The notes under the pieces: generated by a model
What the model was told of the DNA's origin: nothing
Seen by the model: the letters and a program-made list of their open reading frames with translations, nothing else
The model's database searches: none
Source: a virus
Strand: one strand, 5' to 3'
Virus record (IMG/VR): IMGVR_UViG_3300046522_000350
Location: 1-43,408 of that record
DNA length: 43,408 nt
Shown: positions 23,448 through 30,529 of the stretch, piece after piece
Position numbering within the stretch: the stretch's first letter is position 1
Layout: the number at the start of each line of letters is the position of its first letter
Program-made: the position numbers and the translations under genes

Positions 23448-24118
23448 GCCCCCACCAGAGTTCCGCCGTGCGCGTGCGCGTACGCCTTCAGTACCCGCTC
23501 AGGGATTCGCCCGGTGTCCTTCACTTCGATTCCGTTCCGTCGGGCCCAAGACCGGATCAGGTGGCCGTCATTGTCCGTCTGAGCGTGCGCGGCGGTCACG
23601 GCGGGCCGAGGGGCCGGGGCCTCGAACATCGGGGCCTGAGTGGCTTCCTGCGGCTTCGCGGGAACCTCCCACTCGTCCCACGGGTCATCCGACACGGGCT
23701 CTTCGTCGTCCTGGTCGTCGGCGACCAGCTCGACCAGCTCGACCGCGACCGGTACCCGCTTCTTCACCATGTGAGTGAACAGGTGGACGGCCAGGGGGAC
23801 GGCCAGAGAAGGCACGCCCCGAATGACCGGGGCCGGAACAGTCTCGGGGAGGCTGTTCGACCAGAGCGAGTAAGCGAAGAACATTCCGGCGAGAATCCAC
23901 GGGTAGGCCGTGGCCTTCCAGCCGTAGTCACGGAGCCTGAACGCCACCCAAACCGCCACGGTGACGAAGCCTTCCACGATCAGCGGGTATATCGCGCTCA
24001 GATCGTGGTTTCCGGCACTCCCGAGGTAGACGTTCCGGAGAGCTTCGTACGAGAGCGTGAACGCCCCCGCAGCGATACCCGCCACGACGCTAGCGGCGGC
24101 TCGATCAGTCTTTTGCAT
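23444..24118 (-). CDS. DUF2637-type membrane protein with Lsr2-like DNA-binding tail
   Basis: 224 aa from ATG 24118 (GGAAGGGG upstream). Residues 9-118 hold four membrane helices (about 10-27, 43-60, 71-88, 102-118) in the layout of DUF2637 proteins known from Streptomyces plasmids. An acidic, proline-rich linker (about 120-180) leads to residues 186-224, whose WARRNGIEVKDTGRIPERVLKAY closely matches the Lsr2 C-terminal DNA-binding domain, with TGR (202-204) in place of RGR. It is the first gene of an operon with lsr2. I infer a protein that ties DNA to the membrane. Confidence 0.8.
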   Translation of the reverse strand: MQKTDRAAASVVAGIAAGAFTLSYEALRNVYLGSAGNHDLSAIYPLIVEGFVTVAVWVAFRLRDYGWKATAYPWILAGMFFAYSLWSNSLPETVPAPVIRGVPSLAVPLAVHLFTHMVKKRVPVAVELVELVADDQDDEEPVSDDPWDEWEVPAKPQEATQAPMFEAPAPRPAVTAAHAQTDNDGHLIRSWARRNGIEVKDTGRIPERVLKAYAHAHGGTLVGA

Positions 24119-24143
24119 CGGATTCCCCTTCCGGCCCTTCGGG

Positions 24144-24204
24144 CCGTTTCGCTGACATTGGGAATCTAGCACTTAACCTGATGGCATTTCAAGTCTTAGC
24201 TTCG
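24144..24204 (-). promoter_or_regulatory. Class I promoter for the DUF2637-Lsr2 operon
   Basis: Minus strand: a diverged box GAAGCTAAGACTTGAAA with -35 TTGAAA (24187-24192), 18-base spacer containing the degenerate GGTTAAGT at the usual place, -10 TAGATT (24163-24168), then TGTCAGCGA. Both regulator sites are weaker than in the other class I promoters, so this operon may be less tightly controlled. Confidence 0.65.
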
Positions 24205-24212
24205 GGGGAAAC

Positions 24213-24243
24213 GAAGAAGGCCCCCTTCCGGGGGCCTTCCTGT
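24213..24243 (-). terminator. Terminator of array gene 24244-24357
   Basis: GAAGGCCCCC-GGAA-GGGGGCCTTC followed by TTCG on the minus strand, at the stop of the 37-aa gene. Confidence 0.85.
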
Positions 24244-24357
24244 CTACTTCTCGGTTCCGATGTGCTCCCACTCGAAGCGGTGAGCGTGGTTCGGGTTCTC
24301 GTCGCACTCGTCGTGCCAGACGCAAACGAGCTTCCAGTTCGGGTCAAAGAAGTGCAT
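24244..24357 (-). CDS. Very small protein, 37 aa, array gene
   Basis: ATG 24357 with GAGAAGGG upstream. The protein starts MHFFDPNWKLVCVWHDEC and is rich in H, W, C and acidic residues; the spacing C-x4-H-x2-C with later N-H-A-H suggests a metal site. It has a full promoter, leader and terminator of its own, which is the main argument that it is real. Function unknown. Confidence 0.7.
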   Translation of the reverse strand: MHFFDPNWKLVCVWHDECDENPNHAHRFEWEHIGTEK

Positions 24358-24388
24358 TGGGTTTCCCTTCTCGGGCCGTTCGGCCCTT

Positions 24389-24443
24389 CTCGCTGACAAG
24401 AGAAACGATACTAGTATTTGGCACGCTGCGCAAGCGTGTAAAC
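24389..24443 (-). promoter_or_regulatory. Class II promoter for gene 24244-24357
   Basis: Minus strand: GTTTACAC (24436-24443) just upstream of -35 TTGCGC (24428-24433), 17-base spacer ending CCAAATACTAG, -10 TATCGT (24405-24410), then leader tag TGTCAGCGAGA. Confidence 0.7.
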
Positions 24444-24462
24444 GGTCCGAGTCGAGAAACAA

Positions 24463-24490
24463 GAAACCCCCCGCCGAAGCGGGGGGCTCC
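24463..24490 (-). terminator. Terminator of array gene 24501-24659
   Basis: CCCCCCGC-CGAA (TTCG on the RNA strand)-GCGGGGGG stem followed by TTTCTTG on the minus strand, just after the gene stop. Confidence 0.85.
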
Positions 24491-24500
24491 CTGTCGCCGA

Positions 24501-24659
24501 TCAGGCGAACGTCACATCACAGTCAAAGATGTGGGACGGGTACTCGCGGTGAAGGCGAGTGACTTCGTCTTCCATTGCGGACGCACCCTTGACGGTCCGA
24601 AGGGTCTCCAGGGAACCCGTCGAGCGGTTCGTAACGGTGATCTGGAAGGTGCGGTTCAT
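24501..24659 (-). CDS. Small hypothetical protein, 52 aa, array gene
   Basis: ATG 24659 with GAAGGGGAAG upstream. An N-terminal strand (MNRTFQITVTNRSTGSLETL) is followed by a helix (SAMEDEVTRLHREYP) and a C-terminal strand (HIFDCDVTFA), a compact beta-alpha-beta protein. Not recognised. Own promoter, leader tag and terminator. Confidence 0.75.
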   Translation of the reverse strand: MNRTFQITVTNRSTGSLETLRTVKGASAMEDEVTRLHREYPSHIFDCDVTFA

Positions 24660-24700
24660 TGTTCTTCCCCTTCGCTTCGCACCGGGCGTTTCCCGGTGTC

Positions 24701-24755
24701 TCGCTGACAAGAGAAAGCTAGCACGTTTAAACGCAGATTCCAAATACTAGCTTCG
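24701..24755 (-). promoter_or_regulatory. Class I promoter for gene 24501-24659
   Basis: Minus strand: box GAAGCTAGTATTTGGAA with -35 TTGGAA (24738-24743), 17-base spacer with GTTTAAAC (24725-24732), -10 TAGCTT (24715-24720), leader tag TGTCAGCGAGA. Confidence 0.78.
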
Positions 24756-24763
24756 AGGCAAAG

Positions 24764-24790
24764 AGAAGGCCCCCCGAAGGGGGCCGACTC
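24764..24790 (-). terminator. Terminator of gene 24793-25305
   Basis: GGCCCCC-TTC-GGGGGGCC stem followed by TTCTCTTTG on the minus strand, directly after the gene stop. Confidence 0.85.
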
Positions 24791-24792
24791 GA

Positions 24793-25305
24793 TCAGCCTT
24801 CGTACTGCGCCACCCGACGCGCCCAGTAGCGCTTAGCCGCTTCGGTGTTCGCCGAACGGGCCAGGTCTACGAAGTTCGCGGGGGCCTTACCGGGGATCTT
24901 CGCGGGCTCTTCGACCTTCGGGGCCTCGGCCTTCTGCGCGGGCTTCCTGGGGGCCTTCACGCCCTTCTTAGCGGCGATCCCGCCCGGTACCGACTCGATC
25001 TTTTCAATCTTCGCGCCACGGGCCTTCGCGTTGCGGTAGTTCACCGCGTCCTCGGGGGTGGCGGGAATCGGCTCTTCGGCCTGGCCGTTCACCGGACCGG
25101 CGAAGACGACGACACCGGTACGGGAGTGAAGAACCTCGGTGCCGTCCTCGGCGATCAGCTTCACGATTCCACGGGCCAGGAACTCGGCCCGGACGGTAAC
25201 CAGTTCCTTCTTCGGGTTCTTCCGACCAGCGGCCTTACCGCCGAAGAGGAACGCCCCCTTCTCGTCGGCCACGTTCACAGTCTCAGAGAGCTTCATGGTC
25301 TGCAT
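24793..25305 (-). CDS. Hypothetical basic protein, array gene
   Basis: 170 aa with GGGGAAG upstream. The first 70 residues look like a small beta domain (ELVTVRAEFLARGIVKLIAEDGTEVLHSRTGVVVF). Residues 105-140 are a lysine-, alanine- and proline-rich linker (KKGVKAPRKPAQKAEAPK), reminiscent of bacterial DNA-binding tails. A C-terminal helix ends RYWARRVAQYEG. Not recognised; nucleic-acid binding is possible from charge alone. Confidence 0.75.
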   Translation of the reverse strand: MQTMKLSETVNVADEKGAFLFGGKAAGRKNPKKELVTVRAEFLARGIVKLIAEDGTEVLHSRTGVVVFAGPVNGQAEEPIPATPEDAVNYRNAKARGAKIEKIESVPGGIAAKKGVKAPRKPAQKAEAPKVEEPAKIPGKAPANFVDLARSANTEAAKRYWARRVAQYEG

Positions 25306-25331
25306 TGTTTCTTCCCCTTGTTGGGTTGCTG

Positions 25332-25390
25332 TCTCGCTGACAAGGAAGAAGCTACAGCGTTTAAACGGGACTTGTCAAATACTAGGAACG
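25332..25390 (-). promoter_or_regulatory. Class I promoter for gene 24793-25305
   Basis: Minus strand: box CCTAGTATTTGACA with -35 TTGACA (25373-25378), 18-base spacer with GTTTAAAC (25359-25366), -10 TAGCTT (25349-25354), leader tag TGTCAGCGAGA. Confidence 0.8.
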
Positions 25391-25407
25391 ATCAGGCCCG
25401 GAAACGC

Positions 25408-25434
25408 CGAACGGCCCCCCGAAGGGGGCCGCTT
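25408..25434 (-). terminator. Terminator of the SprT-like gene
   Basis: GGCCCCC-TTC-GGGGGGCC stem ten bases after the gene stop; the minus strand continues GTTCGGCG, so the U run is short. Confidence 0.75.
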
Positions 25435-25443
25435 GACCGGGTG

Positions 25444-26109
25444 TTAGGCCGCTATCTCCATCACGGTTCCGAAGGGGCAGACAGGCATTCCAACTTCGAT
25501 CCACTTCTGAGTAGTGCGGACCGTGTACCCGCCGCACTCGCACTCGGAAGAGCAAGCAACCTTGATCATGCGGGTTCCCTGCTTCTTCGGGCCAGAGTGA
25601 ACCGGGGTCTCTTCCTCGGGGGTTTCCTCGGGGCCCTCGGGCTTAGGCTCCGTCTTCGGCTGAATCGGCTTGCCCATGGGGTAAAGGGTGGCGTGAGCGT
25701 ACGGGCCGAGAGCCTTAGCAAGCTCCCGAAGGGTCTCGGTCAGTTCCGGGGTGGCCACGGTGGCAGTCATCTTGCCCGTAAGGCCGAGAGCCTTAGCGGC
25801 CTTCGCGAAGGCCCCCTTGTGGCCGCTCTTGCAGTCGTCCGCAGCGTGGACCAGTTCGTGAATCAGCACGTCGAGAACGCGCGCTTCGTCCTTCAGCTCG
25901 GGAGAGATGAACAGGTGGTTCACTCCGTCCTCACTCGCCAGGCTCGACCAGCACTGACCGAGGATCTTTGCACTCTCGCGCTTCGCGCCGTAGCCGAAGC
26001 CGACAGAGACGTGAATCTTCTCGGGGAGCGGGAAGTCAATCTTCTCGAACTGGGGCCGAAGAGCCTCGATGGCCAGGTGAAGCCACTCTTCGCGGGTGAT
26101 CTCTCGCAT
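25444..26109 (-). CDS. SprT-like zinc metalloprotease domain protein
   Basis: 221 aa from ATG 26109 (AGGAAGGGG upstream). The zincin motif HELVH (H84, E85, H88) with a downstream H97 in SGHKGAF matches the SprT-like family, related to Spartan/Wss1 proteases that remove DNA-protein crosslinks. A proline/glutamate linker (about 150-170) separates it from a C-terminal four-cysteine zinc ribbon (CSSECECGGYTVR ... CPFG). In a phage it may clear proteins from replicating DNA; that role is inference. Confidence 0.85.
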   Translation of the reverse strand: MREITREEWLHLAIEALRPQFEKIDFPLPEKIHVSVGFGYGAKRESAKILGQCWSSLASEDGVNHLFISPELKDEARVLDVLIHELVHAADDCKSGHKGAFAKAAKALGLTGKMTATVATPELTETLRELAKALGPYAHATLYPMGKPIQPKTEPKPEGPEETPEEETPVHSGPKKQGTRMIKVACSSECECGGYTVRTTQKWIEVGMPVCPFGTVMEIAA

Positions 26110-26151
26110 GATGTTCCCCTTCCTGCGGTGGCCGGCATTTCCGGCCGCCGT

Positions 26152-26231
26152 TCTCGCTGACAGGAAGAACGTTACTAGCATTGGGAACCTGTGTCAACGT
26201 TTAAACGGGCCAGGATCAAACCTAGCTTCAG
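26152..26231 (-). promoter_or_regulatory. Composite promoter for the SprT-like gene
   Basis: Minus strand: class II core with -35 TTGACA (26192-26197), 17-base spacer ending CCCAATGCTAG, -10 TAACGT (26169-26174) and leader tag. GTTTAAAC (26199-26206) abuts the -35, and a second, class I-oriented box GAAGCTAGGTTTGATC (26214-26231) lies further upstream. Confidence 0.72.
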
Positions 26232-26239
26232 GGCAACGC

Positions 26240-26270
26240 AAAACGGCCCCCGCCGAAGCGGGGGCCGCTG
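26240..26270 (-). terminator. Terminator of the thyX operon
   Basis: GGCCCCCGC-TTCG-GCGGGGGCC stem followed by TTTTGCG on the minus strand, about 60 bases after the dCMP deaminase stop. Confidence 0.85.
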
Positions 26271-26287
26271 TTCCAACCTTCCAACCG

Positions 26288-26312
26288 TGTCAGCGAGAAA
26301 GAAGGGGAAGGA
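26288..26312 (+). other. Inverted copy of the leader tag and ribosome site
   Basis: TGTCAGCGAGAAAGAAGG followed by GGAAGG on the + strand, opposite to every other leader tag. It is nearly identical to the leader of gene 21314-21613. No start codon or gene follows on the + strand before the dCMP deaminase 3' end, so it looks like a relic of an inverted unit. Confidence 0.5.
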
Positions 26313-26327
26313 ACGTCTTCGAGACTA

Positions 26328-26765
26328 TCAGTCGAACCCTGGCGGTTGCCATTCACCACCGGGCCACACAACACGCTTCAGGCCGCTTGCGCTGACCAGC
26401 GTGCGACAGCTCGGGCAGGGTGCGCGCGTCACGTACAGGGTTGCCCCCGCTCTGCGCCCTACGGGCGTCCACCTGATCGCGTTGCGCTCCGCATGGTCGG
26501 CAATGCAGTTCGAGTAATCGGAGTCTCGGGGGCACTCGTCCACGCTCAGACGGCCTCGGGGGCACGCCCCCGCAGAGAGGCAACCGGGCACCCCCGGAGG
26601 GGCGCCGTTGTAGCCCGTGGCGAGGATGACCGGTAGGCCGGCAACCTGCCCCGCCGTGCCCACAACTACCGCCCCCACAAGGGCTCTTGTGCAGTCTGCG
26701 CGGCCGGCAACGGCCTGAGCGATCCCTAGAAAGTAGTCGTCCCAAGAGGGCCGCGGATCGGTCAT
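26328..26765 (-). CDS. dCMP deaminase
   Basis: 145 aa from ATG 26765, overlapping the upstream stop as ATGA. It converts dCMP to dUMP. The catalytic HAE (H91-A-E93) and zinc-binding PCxxC (C117, C120) are present in the right order, along with the N-terminal core (SWDDYFLGIAQAVAGRA) and an insert with extra cysteines (residues 62-87), typical of phage and actinobacterial deoxycytidylate deaminases. It supplies dUMP to ThyX, three genes upstream in the same operon. Confidence 0.92.
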   Translation of the reverse strand: MTDPRPSWDDYFLGIAQAVAGRADCTRALVGAVVVGTAGQVAGLPVILATGYNGAPPGVPGCLSAGACPRGRLSVDECPRDSDYSNCIADHAERNAIRWTPVGRRAGATLYVTRAPCPSCRTLVSASGLKRVVWPGGEWQPPGFD

Positions 26766-27130
26766 GCCAGGTACCGCCGAACCTCGATCCCTGCCTTCTC
26801 GGCAAGGTTGGCGGTCATGGACGCGCCACGGCTCTTCGAGCGGATGAAGGCCAGGCACACATCAGGGCCGAGGTCGACCAGCTCGGCGTTACGCACGAAG
26901 CCCGCACGCTTCCCGTAGCGCTCCCAATCGGCCGGACGCCGGATGATGTGCATTCCGGTCGCCCTGGCGTACGCGTCCGCGAGAGCGTCGGCCCCGGTGG
27001 GGCACGCGCCGTGAATCAGAACGGCTTCGCTGAACGTCGTCTTCGTCTCGTACAAAGCCCGGAACATCTCAAGCTCGATGCTCCGGGCGTCGGTCCAGTC
27101 GCGTGAACCGGTTACAAGGATCTTCAGCAA
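26762..27130 (-). CDS. SLOG-family nucleotide-binding protein (DUF2493/YspA-like)
   Basis: 122 aa from TTG 27130, overlapping the end of the lipoprotein gene by seven bases. A Rossmann-like start LKILVTGSRDWTD, then HGACPTGADALADAYA and a C-terminal RNAELVDLGPDVCLAFI segment match the SLOG superfamily (DUF2493), which binds nucleotides or nucleotide-derived ligands. In the nucleotide operon it may handle a nucleotide metabolite or sense a signal; the ligand cannot be told. Confidence 0.8.
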   Translation of the reverse strand: MLKILVTGSRDWTDARSIELEMFRALYETKTTFSEAVLIHGACPTGADALADAYARATGMHIIRRPADWERYGKRAGFVRNAELVDLGPDVCLAFIRSKSRGASMTANLAEKAGIEVRRYLA

Positions 27131-27387
27131 CCGTCGTCGTCCACGTAGACCGGAACGGGCACGTACGACGTACCGCCGTGCGAAGGGGTGGCCGGACGGT
27201 ACGGCCGAGGGGCCGAGGGCCGAGGGGCAGACGGCTTCGAGAAGGACGGGGCACGCGGGGCCGGGGCCGGGGCCGGACGGGGCATGGTGGCCGCACACGC
27301 GCTCTCGGCGTGACAGGAGACGACACCGATAGCGGCGAGAAGCATTGCAGCCACGGCGACAGCAACGCGCTTCAGAGTCTTATTCAA
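27124..27387 (-). CDS. Small proline-rich lipoprotein or secreted protein
   Basis: 87 aa, TTG start with AGAGG upstream. It has a basic N terminus (NKTLKR), a hydrophobic core (VAVAVAAMLLAAIGV) and VVSC (C25), which fits a lipobox. The mature part is almost all P, A, S and R (about 35-68) with a short SYVPVPVYVDDDGC end. Small exported lipoproteins made from prophages often block DNA entry of related phages, a possible role here. It lies between thyX and the SLOG gene. Confidence 0.75.
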   Translation of the reverse strand: MNKTLKRVAVAVAAMLLAAIGVVSCHAESACAATMPRPAPAPAPRAPSFSKPSAPRPSAPRPYRPATPSHGGTSYVPVPVYVDDDGC

Positions 27388-27397
27388 GGGGCCTCTT

Positions 27398-28135
27398 TCA
27401 GTAGGAGTAAGGGAACTCGGGAACGTCCTGCACGGAATGGGGAGCGATGATCCGAAGGTGGGCGAGGATCAAGCCCGCGAACTCTCGAATCTCGGCATCT
27501 GCGGCTTCGTGGAATCGCTTACCGAGAACGTCACGCCAGGCCCGAAGATTGCCGGTAACCAGGAAGTCAACGGGGGTGGCATTCGGGAGGACGGCCCGCG
27601 CGGCTTCGCGCGCTTCCTTTCGACTGTGCCCCTGGTCGGCCAGATGCCGAACCAACACCCCGTAATCGTTCAGGGCGAACGCGTACGAGTCGCGCACTAG
27701 ACCAGCGGCCGAGGAATCCGGCGCGATAGCGGGGGGAAGGACGGGTTCGGGGTGGCTCTTCTCAGTGTCGACGTACCTCTGAGATTCGACCGAGAAGGAC
27801 AGGAACCGGTGCCGCTCCAGCTCCAAGAGAAGCGCGCGGGAAACATCTTCCACGTAGAAACTGACCGAGGAATGTTCGAGGACCGAGAAATGCCCCTGTC
27901 GGATGATGTTCCGCAGATAGTCACTGTTCGCGGCGGTCGCCGGATTCGGCTTCGACCAGCTCTTGTAACAGGCTCGACCGGCGAACTCGGCCAGGGTGTC
28001 AGCGTCCGTCACCGGCATAGACGGATCGTCGGCGAGAACGTTGAATTCGGGCGAAGTCTCGACGGGAAACACAGGGGAATCCCATTCGTCGTGATCATCA
28101 GAAATAGCCGTCGAGGCAACGACAGTGACCTTCAA
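27398..28135 (-). CDS. thyX: Flavin-dependent thymidylate synthase
   Basis: 245 aa from TTG 28135, chosen because GGAAGGAA lies at the right distance; a longer frame starts in the promoter region. ThyX makes dTMP from dUMP with FAD and methylene-THF. The signature RHRxxSxxxxSxRY is present as [14 protein letters not shown] (108-121). Upstream [20 protein letters not shown] and the C-terminal [21 protein letters not shown] segment agree with the family. First gene of the leftward thyX, lipoprotein, SLOG, dCMP deaminase operon. Confidence 0.95.
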   Translation of the reverse strand: MKVTVVASTAISDDHDEWDSPVFPVETSPEFNVLADDPSMPVTDADTLAEFAGRACYKSWSKPNPATAANSDYLRNIIRQGHFSVLEHSSVSFYVEDVSRALLLELERHRFLSFSVESQRYVDTEKSHPEPVLPPAIAPDSSAAGLVRDSYAFALNDYGVLVRHLADQGHSRKEAREAARAVLPNATPVDFLVTGNLRAWRDVLGKRFHEAADAEIREFAGLILAHLRIIAPHSVQDVPEFPYSY

Positions 28136-28209
28136 GGGGGTTCCTTCCGGGATTGAGAGACAGAGGGGGCCGGGCCGGTTCACCGGTCCCCCTCTGCCGT
28201 TCTGTTACC

Positions 28210-28251
28210 AGTATCGACCGCCTAGGGTGGCGGTTTCAAATACTAGGTTCG
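28210..28251 (-). promoter_or_regulatory. Class I promoter for thyX operon
   Basis: Minus strand: box GAACCTAGTATTTGAAA with -35 TTGAAA (28234-28239), 18-base spacer, -10 GATACT (28210-28215). An inverted box-like ATACTGGTAAC follows. No GTTTA(A/C)AC site in the spacer and no leader tag, unlike the array promoters. Confidence 0.65.
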
Positions 28252-28256
28252 TGCCG

Positions 28257-30323
28257 CTACTTCACCGGGCACGCGCCCGAAGCACACGCTTCGTCGTAGG
28301 ACGCGTCAACGCTCTTCGCGGCGGCCTCTTCGTACTCCTCGGCCGTAATCCGCTCGTACGGGCTTTGCGGCCTGGTCAGATCGGGAAACACGGTGGTCCC
28401 CTTCAGGACAGGCAGGAAGCGCCGTAGCGTCTCCTCGGCCTGGTCCTGGTCGAGCTGTCCGGGAAGAACGTTCACGGTGAAGCTCACGGCGTTATCCGCG
28501 TAGTTCTCCTGATACATAGCCTGAAAGGCCAGCATGTCAGCGAAGCTGATTTCGTCGGCGGACTCAACAAGACTGGCCGGCAAACCGAGGGCTTCGACCT
28601 CTTCAACCAGCTTTTCCTTCGTCGGGAACTCGACCACAACGGTATTCCCGCTCTTGTCGTACACGTCCTCTTCGACGTTGTGCCCCTGAGCGAAGAACGC
28701 GTTTACACGCTCCGCCTGTACGGCGTCCACCAGAGAGAACCGAACGCGCCGGATGAAGTGTCGAGCGTAGATCGGGTGGATTCCCTCAGTGACTCCGGGC
28801 ATCTTCGCAATGGTGCCCGTGGGGGCAACCGTCGTCAGCTTGACCGGCACCGGGATTCTCAGGTCATGGCAGAACTCGACCGCAGCGGCCTTTACCTCGT
28901 TCGCCATAATGCGAAGCTCGAAGGGGAACCTGAAGAAGCTCGGGGCCTTCGAGTACCGGATACCTTGCTTCGCTAGATAGCCCTGAACGCCGAAGTGACC
29001 GACACCGATTCGGCGATTCCTCGCCAGGGTCTCACGCTGTTTCGGATCGTTCACGTCACCATAGGTGGCGCGAATCAGGAAACGGGTCATGAGGCGGTGA
29101 GCCTCTAGGATTCCTTCAAGGTCGGGTTCCTCGGTCGACTTCTTCGGCGCGAACGCGTCGAGGTTGACGTGACCGAGATTGCAGTTTTCCCAGGGTTCGA
29201 GGGCGATTTCACCGCACGGGTTAGTGGCGATTACCTCGTTAGGCTCCCCCACGTTCGACAGGCTGATATTCCAGTAACCGGGCTCGCCATTGTCGAGCAT
29301 TCCGGCGACCGTGGCCGCGTGGACGCGGGCCGCGTGAGCTTCAGGGGCATACGTCGAATGCTGGTCCCAACCCTTGAAGTTGTTCAGCGCCGTAATGAAA
29401 CGGTCGTCAATCACGACACTGATATTCGTGGTCCAGTGCTTACCGGTATCGGTCTTGCAGCGAATGAACTCGAATACCTGGGGGTCGTCCCACTCGACCA
29501 TAGCCATACGGGCCGAACGGCGGTTTCCGCCACTCACCACGCATTCGGCGATGGCGTGGTCAATCTCCATCGCGCCGAGGGGTGAAAGATGCTCACTCCC
29601 TACGGCCCCGTTCATCGTGGCCGCAATGTCGAGCATCATCCGGGCCAGGGGCCGAGGACCCGAGGCGGTACCGCCGAACGTCCGCAACGGCTCACCAGCT
29701 CCCCGTACGCGGCTCACGTCGTACACGCGGTCAGCGTGCTTCACGTCCTGGCGGTAATAGGTGTCGAGAAGGTCGACCAGGGCGACGGCCCAACCCTCGC
29801 GCGAGTCTTCGACCGCGAAGGCTCCGCCCCATTCGTGGGAGTAGTCGTCAGAGAGCACACCAGCGGCCTTCATAGCCGCGTAATCGGGATGGTCGGGGTC
29901 ACACACCACATGCACGCTCAGGGGCCGCAGAGGGGCCCCGTAGGGCTTCAGGAATCGGCTCGAATAGTTGGCCCCTACTCCGCCACCTTCCATCAGCCGC
30001 ATGAAGGTGAATTCGAAGTGATCCGACAGCTTCTCACCCCAACCGGATACGTGACAGTTGAAGAGGTACTGACGGCCCGGAACGCCGGACGCCCAAAGGT
30101 GGCGACCGGCCGGCAAAACCTTGAAGTCATACATCAGCTCGATAAGCCGTTCACGCTCACCGGGCTTCCGATGCTTCTCGGGCACCAAAGACAGGTTGCC
30201 GTCGACCACACGGGTTACCGTGTCGAGCCAGGTTTCCCGGTCGCCATTCGGCTTCACACGCTGATAGGTGCGCTCATACACAGTCTCGCCGGTCGGGCCA
30301 AAGTTCGGGGTATGGGAAATCAA
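28257..30323 (-). CDS. Ribonucleotide reductase, class II (adenosylcobalamin-dependent) type
   Basis: 688 aa, TTG start. It reduces ribonucleotides to deoxyribonucleotides. Motifs: FNCHVSGWG (C90, first redox cysteine), GGGVGANYS, the active-site [17 protein letters not shown] (radical and second redox cysteines) and a glycyl-free C terminus ending CASGACPVK (C680, C685, the tail redox pair). Single-chain length and lack of a small subunit or activase gene point to the B12-dependent monomeric triphosphate reductase family. A GTTTACACG site lies inside at 28701. With ThyX and dCMP deaminase it forms the nucleotide supply set. Confidence 0.92.
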   Translation of the reverse strand: MISHTPNFGPTGETVYERTYQRVKPNGDRETWLDTVTRVVDGNLSLVPEKHRKPGERERLIELMYDFKVLPAGRHLWASGVPGRQYLFNCHVSGWGEKLSDHFEFTFMRLMEGGGVGANYSSRFLKPYGAPLRPLSVHVVCDPDHPDYAAMKAAGVLSDDYSHEWGGAFAVEDSREGWAVALVDLLDTYYRQDVKHADRVYDVSRVRGAGEPLRTFGGTASGPRPLARMMLDIAATMNGAVGSEHLSPLGAMEIDHAIAECVVSGGNRRSARMAMVEWDDPQVFEFIRCKTDTGKHWTTNISVVIDDRFITALNNFKGWDQHSTYAPEAHAARVHAATVAGMLDNGEPGYWNISLSNVGEPNEVIATNPCGEIALEPWENCNLGHVNLDAFAPKKSTEEPDLEGILEAHRLMTRFLIRATYGDVNDPKQRETLARNRRIGVGHFGVQGYLAKQGIRYSKAPSFFRFPFELRIMANEVKAAAVEFCHDLRIPVPVKLTTVAPTGTIAKMPGVTEGIHPIYARHFIRRVRFSLVDAVQAERVNAFFAQGHNVEEDVYDKSGNTVVVEFPTKEKLVEEVEALGLPASLVESADEISFADMLAFQAMYQENYADNAVSFTVNVLPGQLDQDQAEETLRRFLPVLKGTTVFPDLTRPQSPYERITAEEYEEAAAKSVDASYDEACASGACPVK

Positions 30324-30337
30324 AAGAGGTTCGTTCC

Positions 30338-30529
30338 TTAATCGTCTTCAGATGCTCGACCAGGGCAGGCGTGATCTCTCGTCGCCTGTACGAGATCGAA
30401 AAGGGTTACTTCACGGTCGGGACAACAGGAGCAACCGCCCTGAGCGACAGTCGAGCCACATTCGACGCACTCAAGCTCGCAACCCCCGTTGTCCCACCCG
30501 ATCACTTGAAATTGGCGGAGTCGGCTCAC
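30338..30529 (-). CDS. Small cysteine-rich protein
   Basis: 63 aa, GTG start overlapping the sigma-like gene stop as GTGA. CxxxCxxC (CELECVECG) and CSCC give at least six cysteines in the first 37 residues, consistent with a zinc ribbon. Not recognised. It is 14 bases ahead of the reductase gene, so a link to nucleotide metabolism or redox is possible but unproven. Confidence 0.75.
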   Translation of the reverse strand: MSRLRQFQVIGWDNGGCELECVECGSTVAQGGCSCCPDREVTLFDLVQATRDHACPGRASEDD

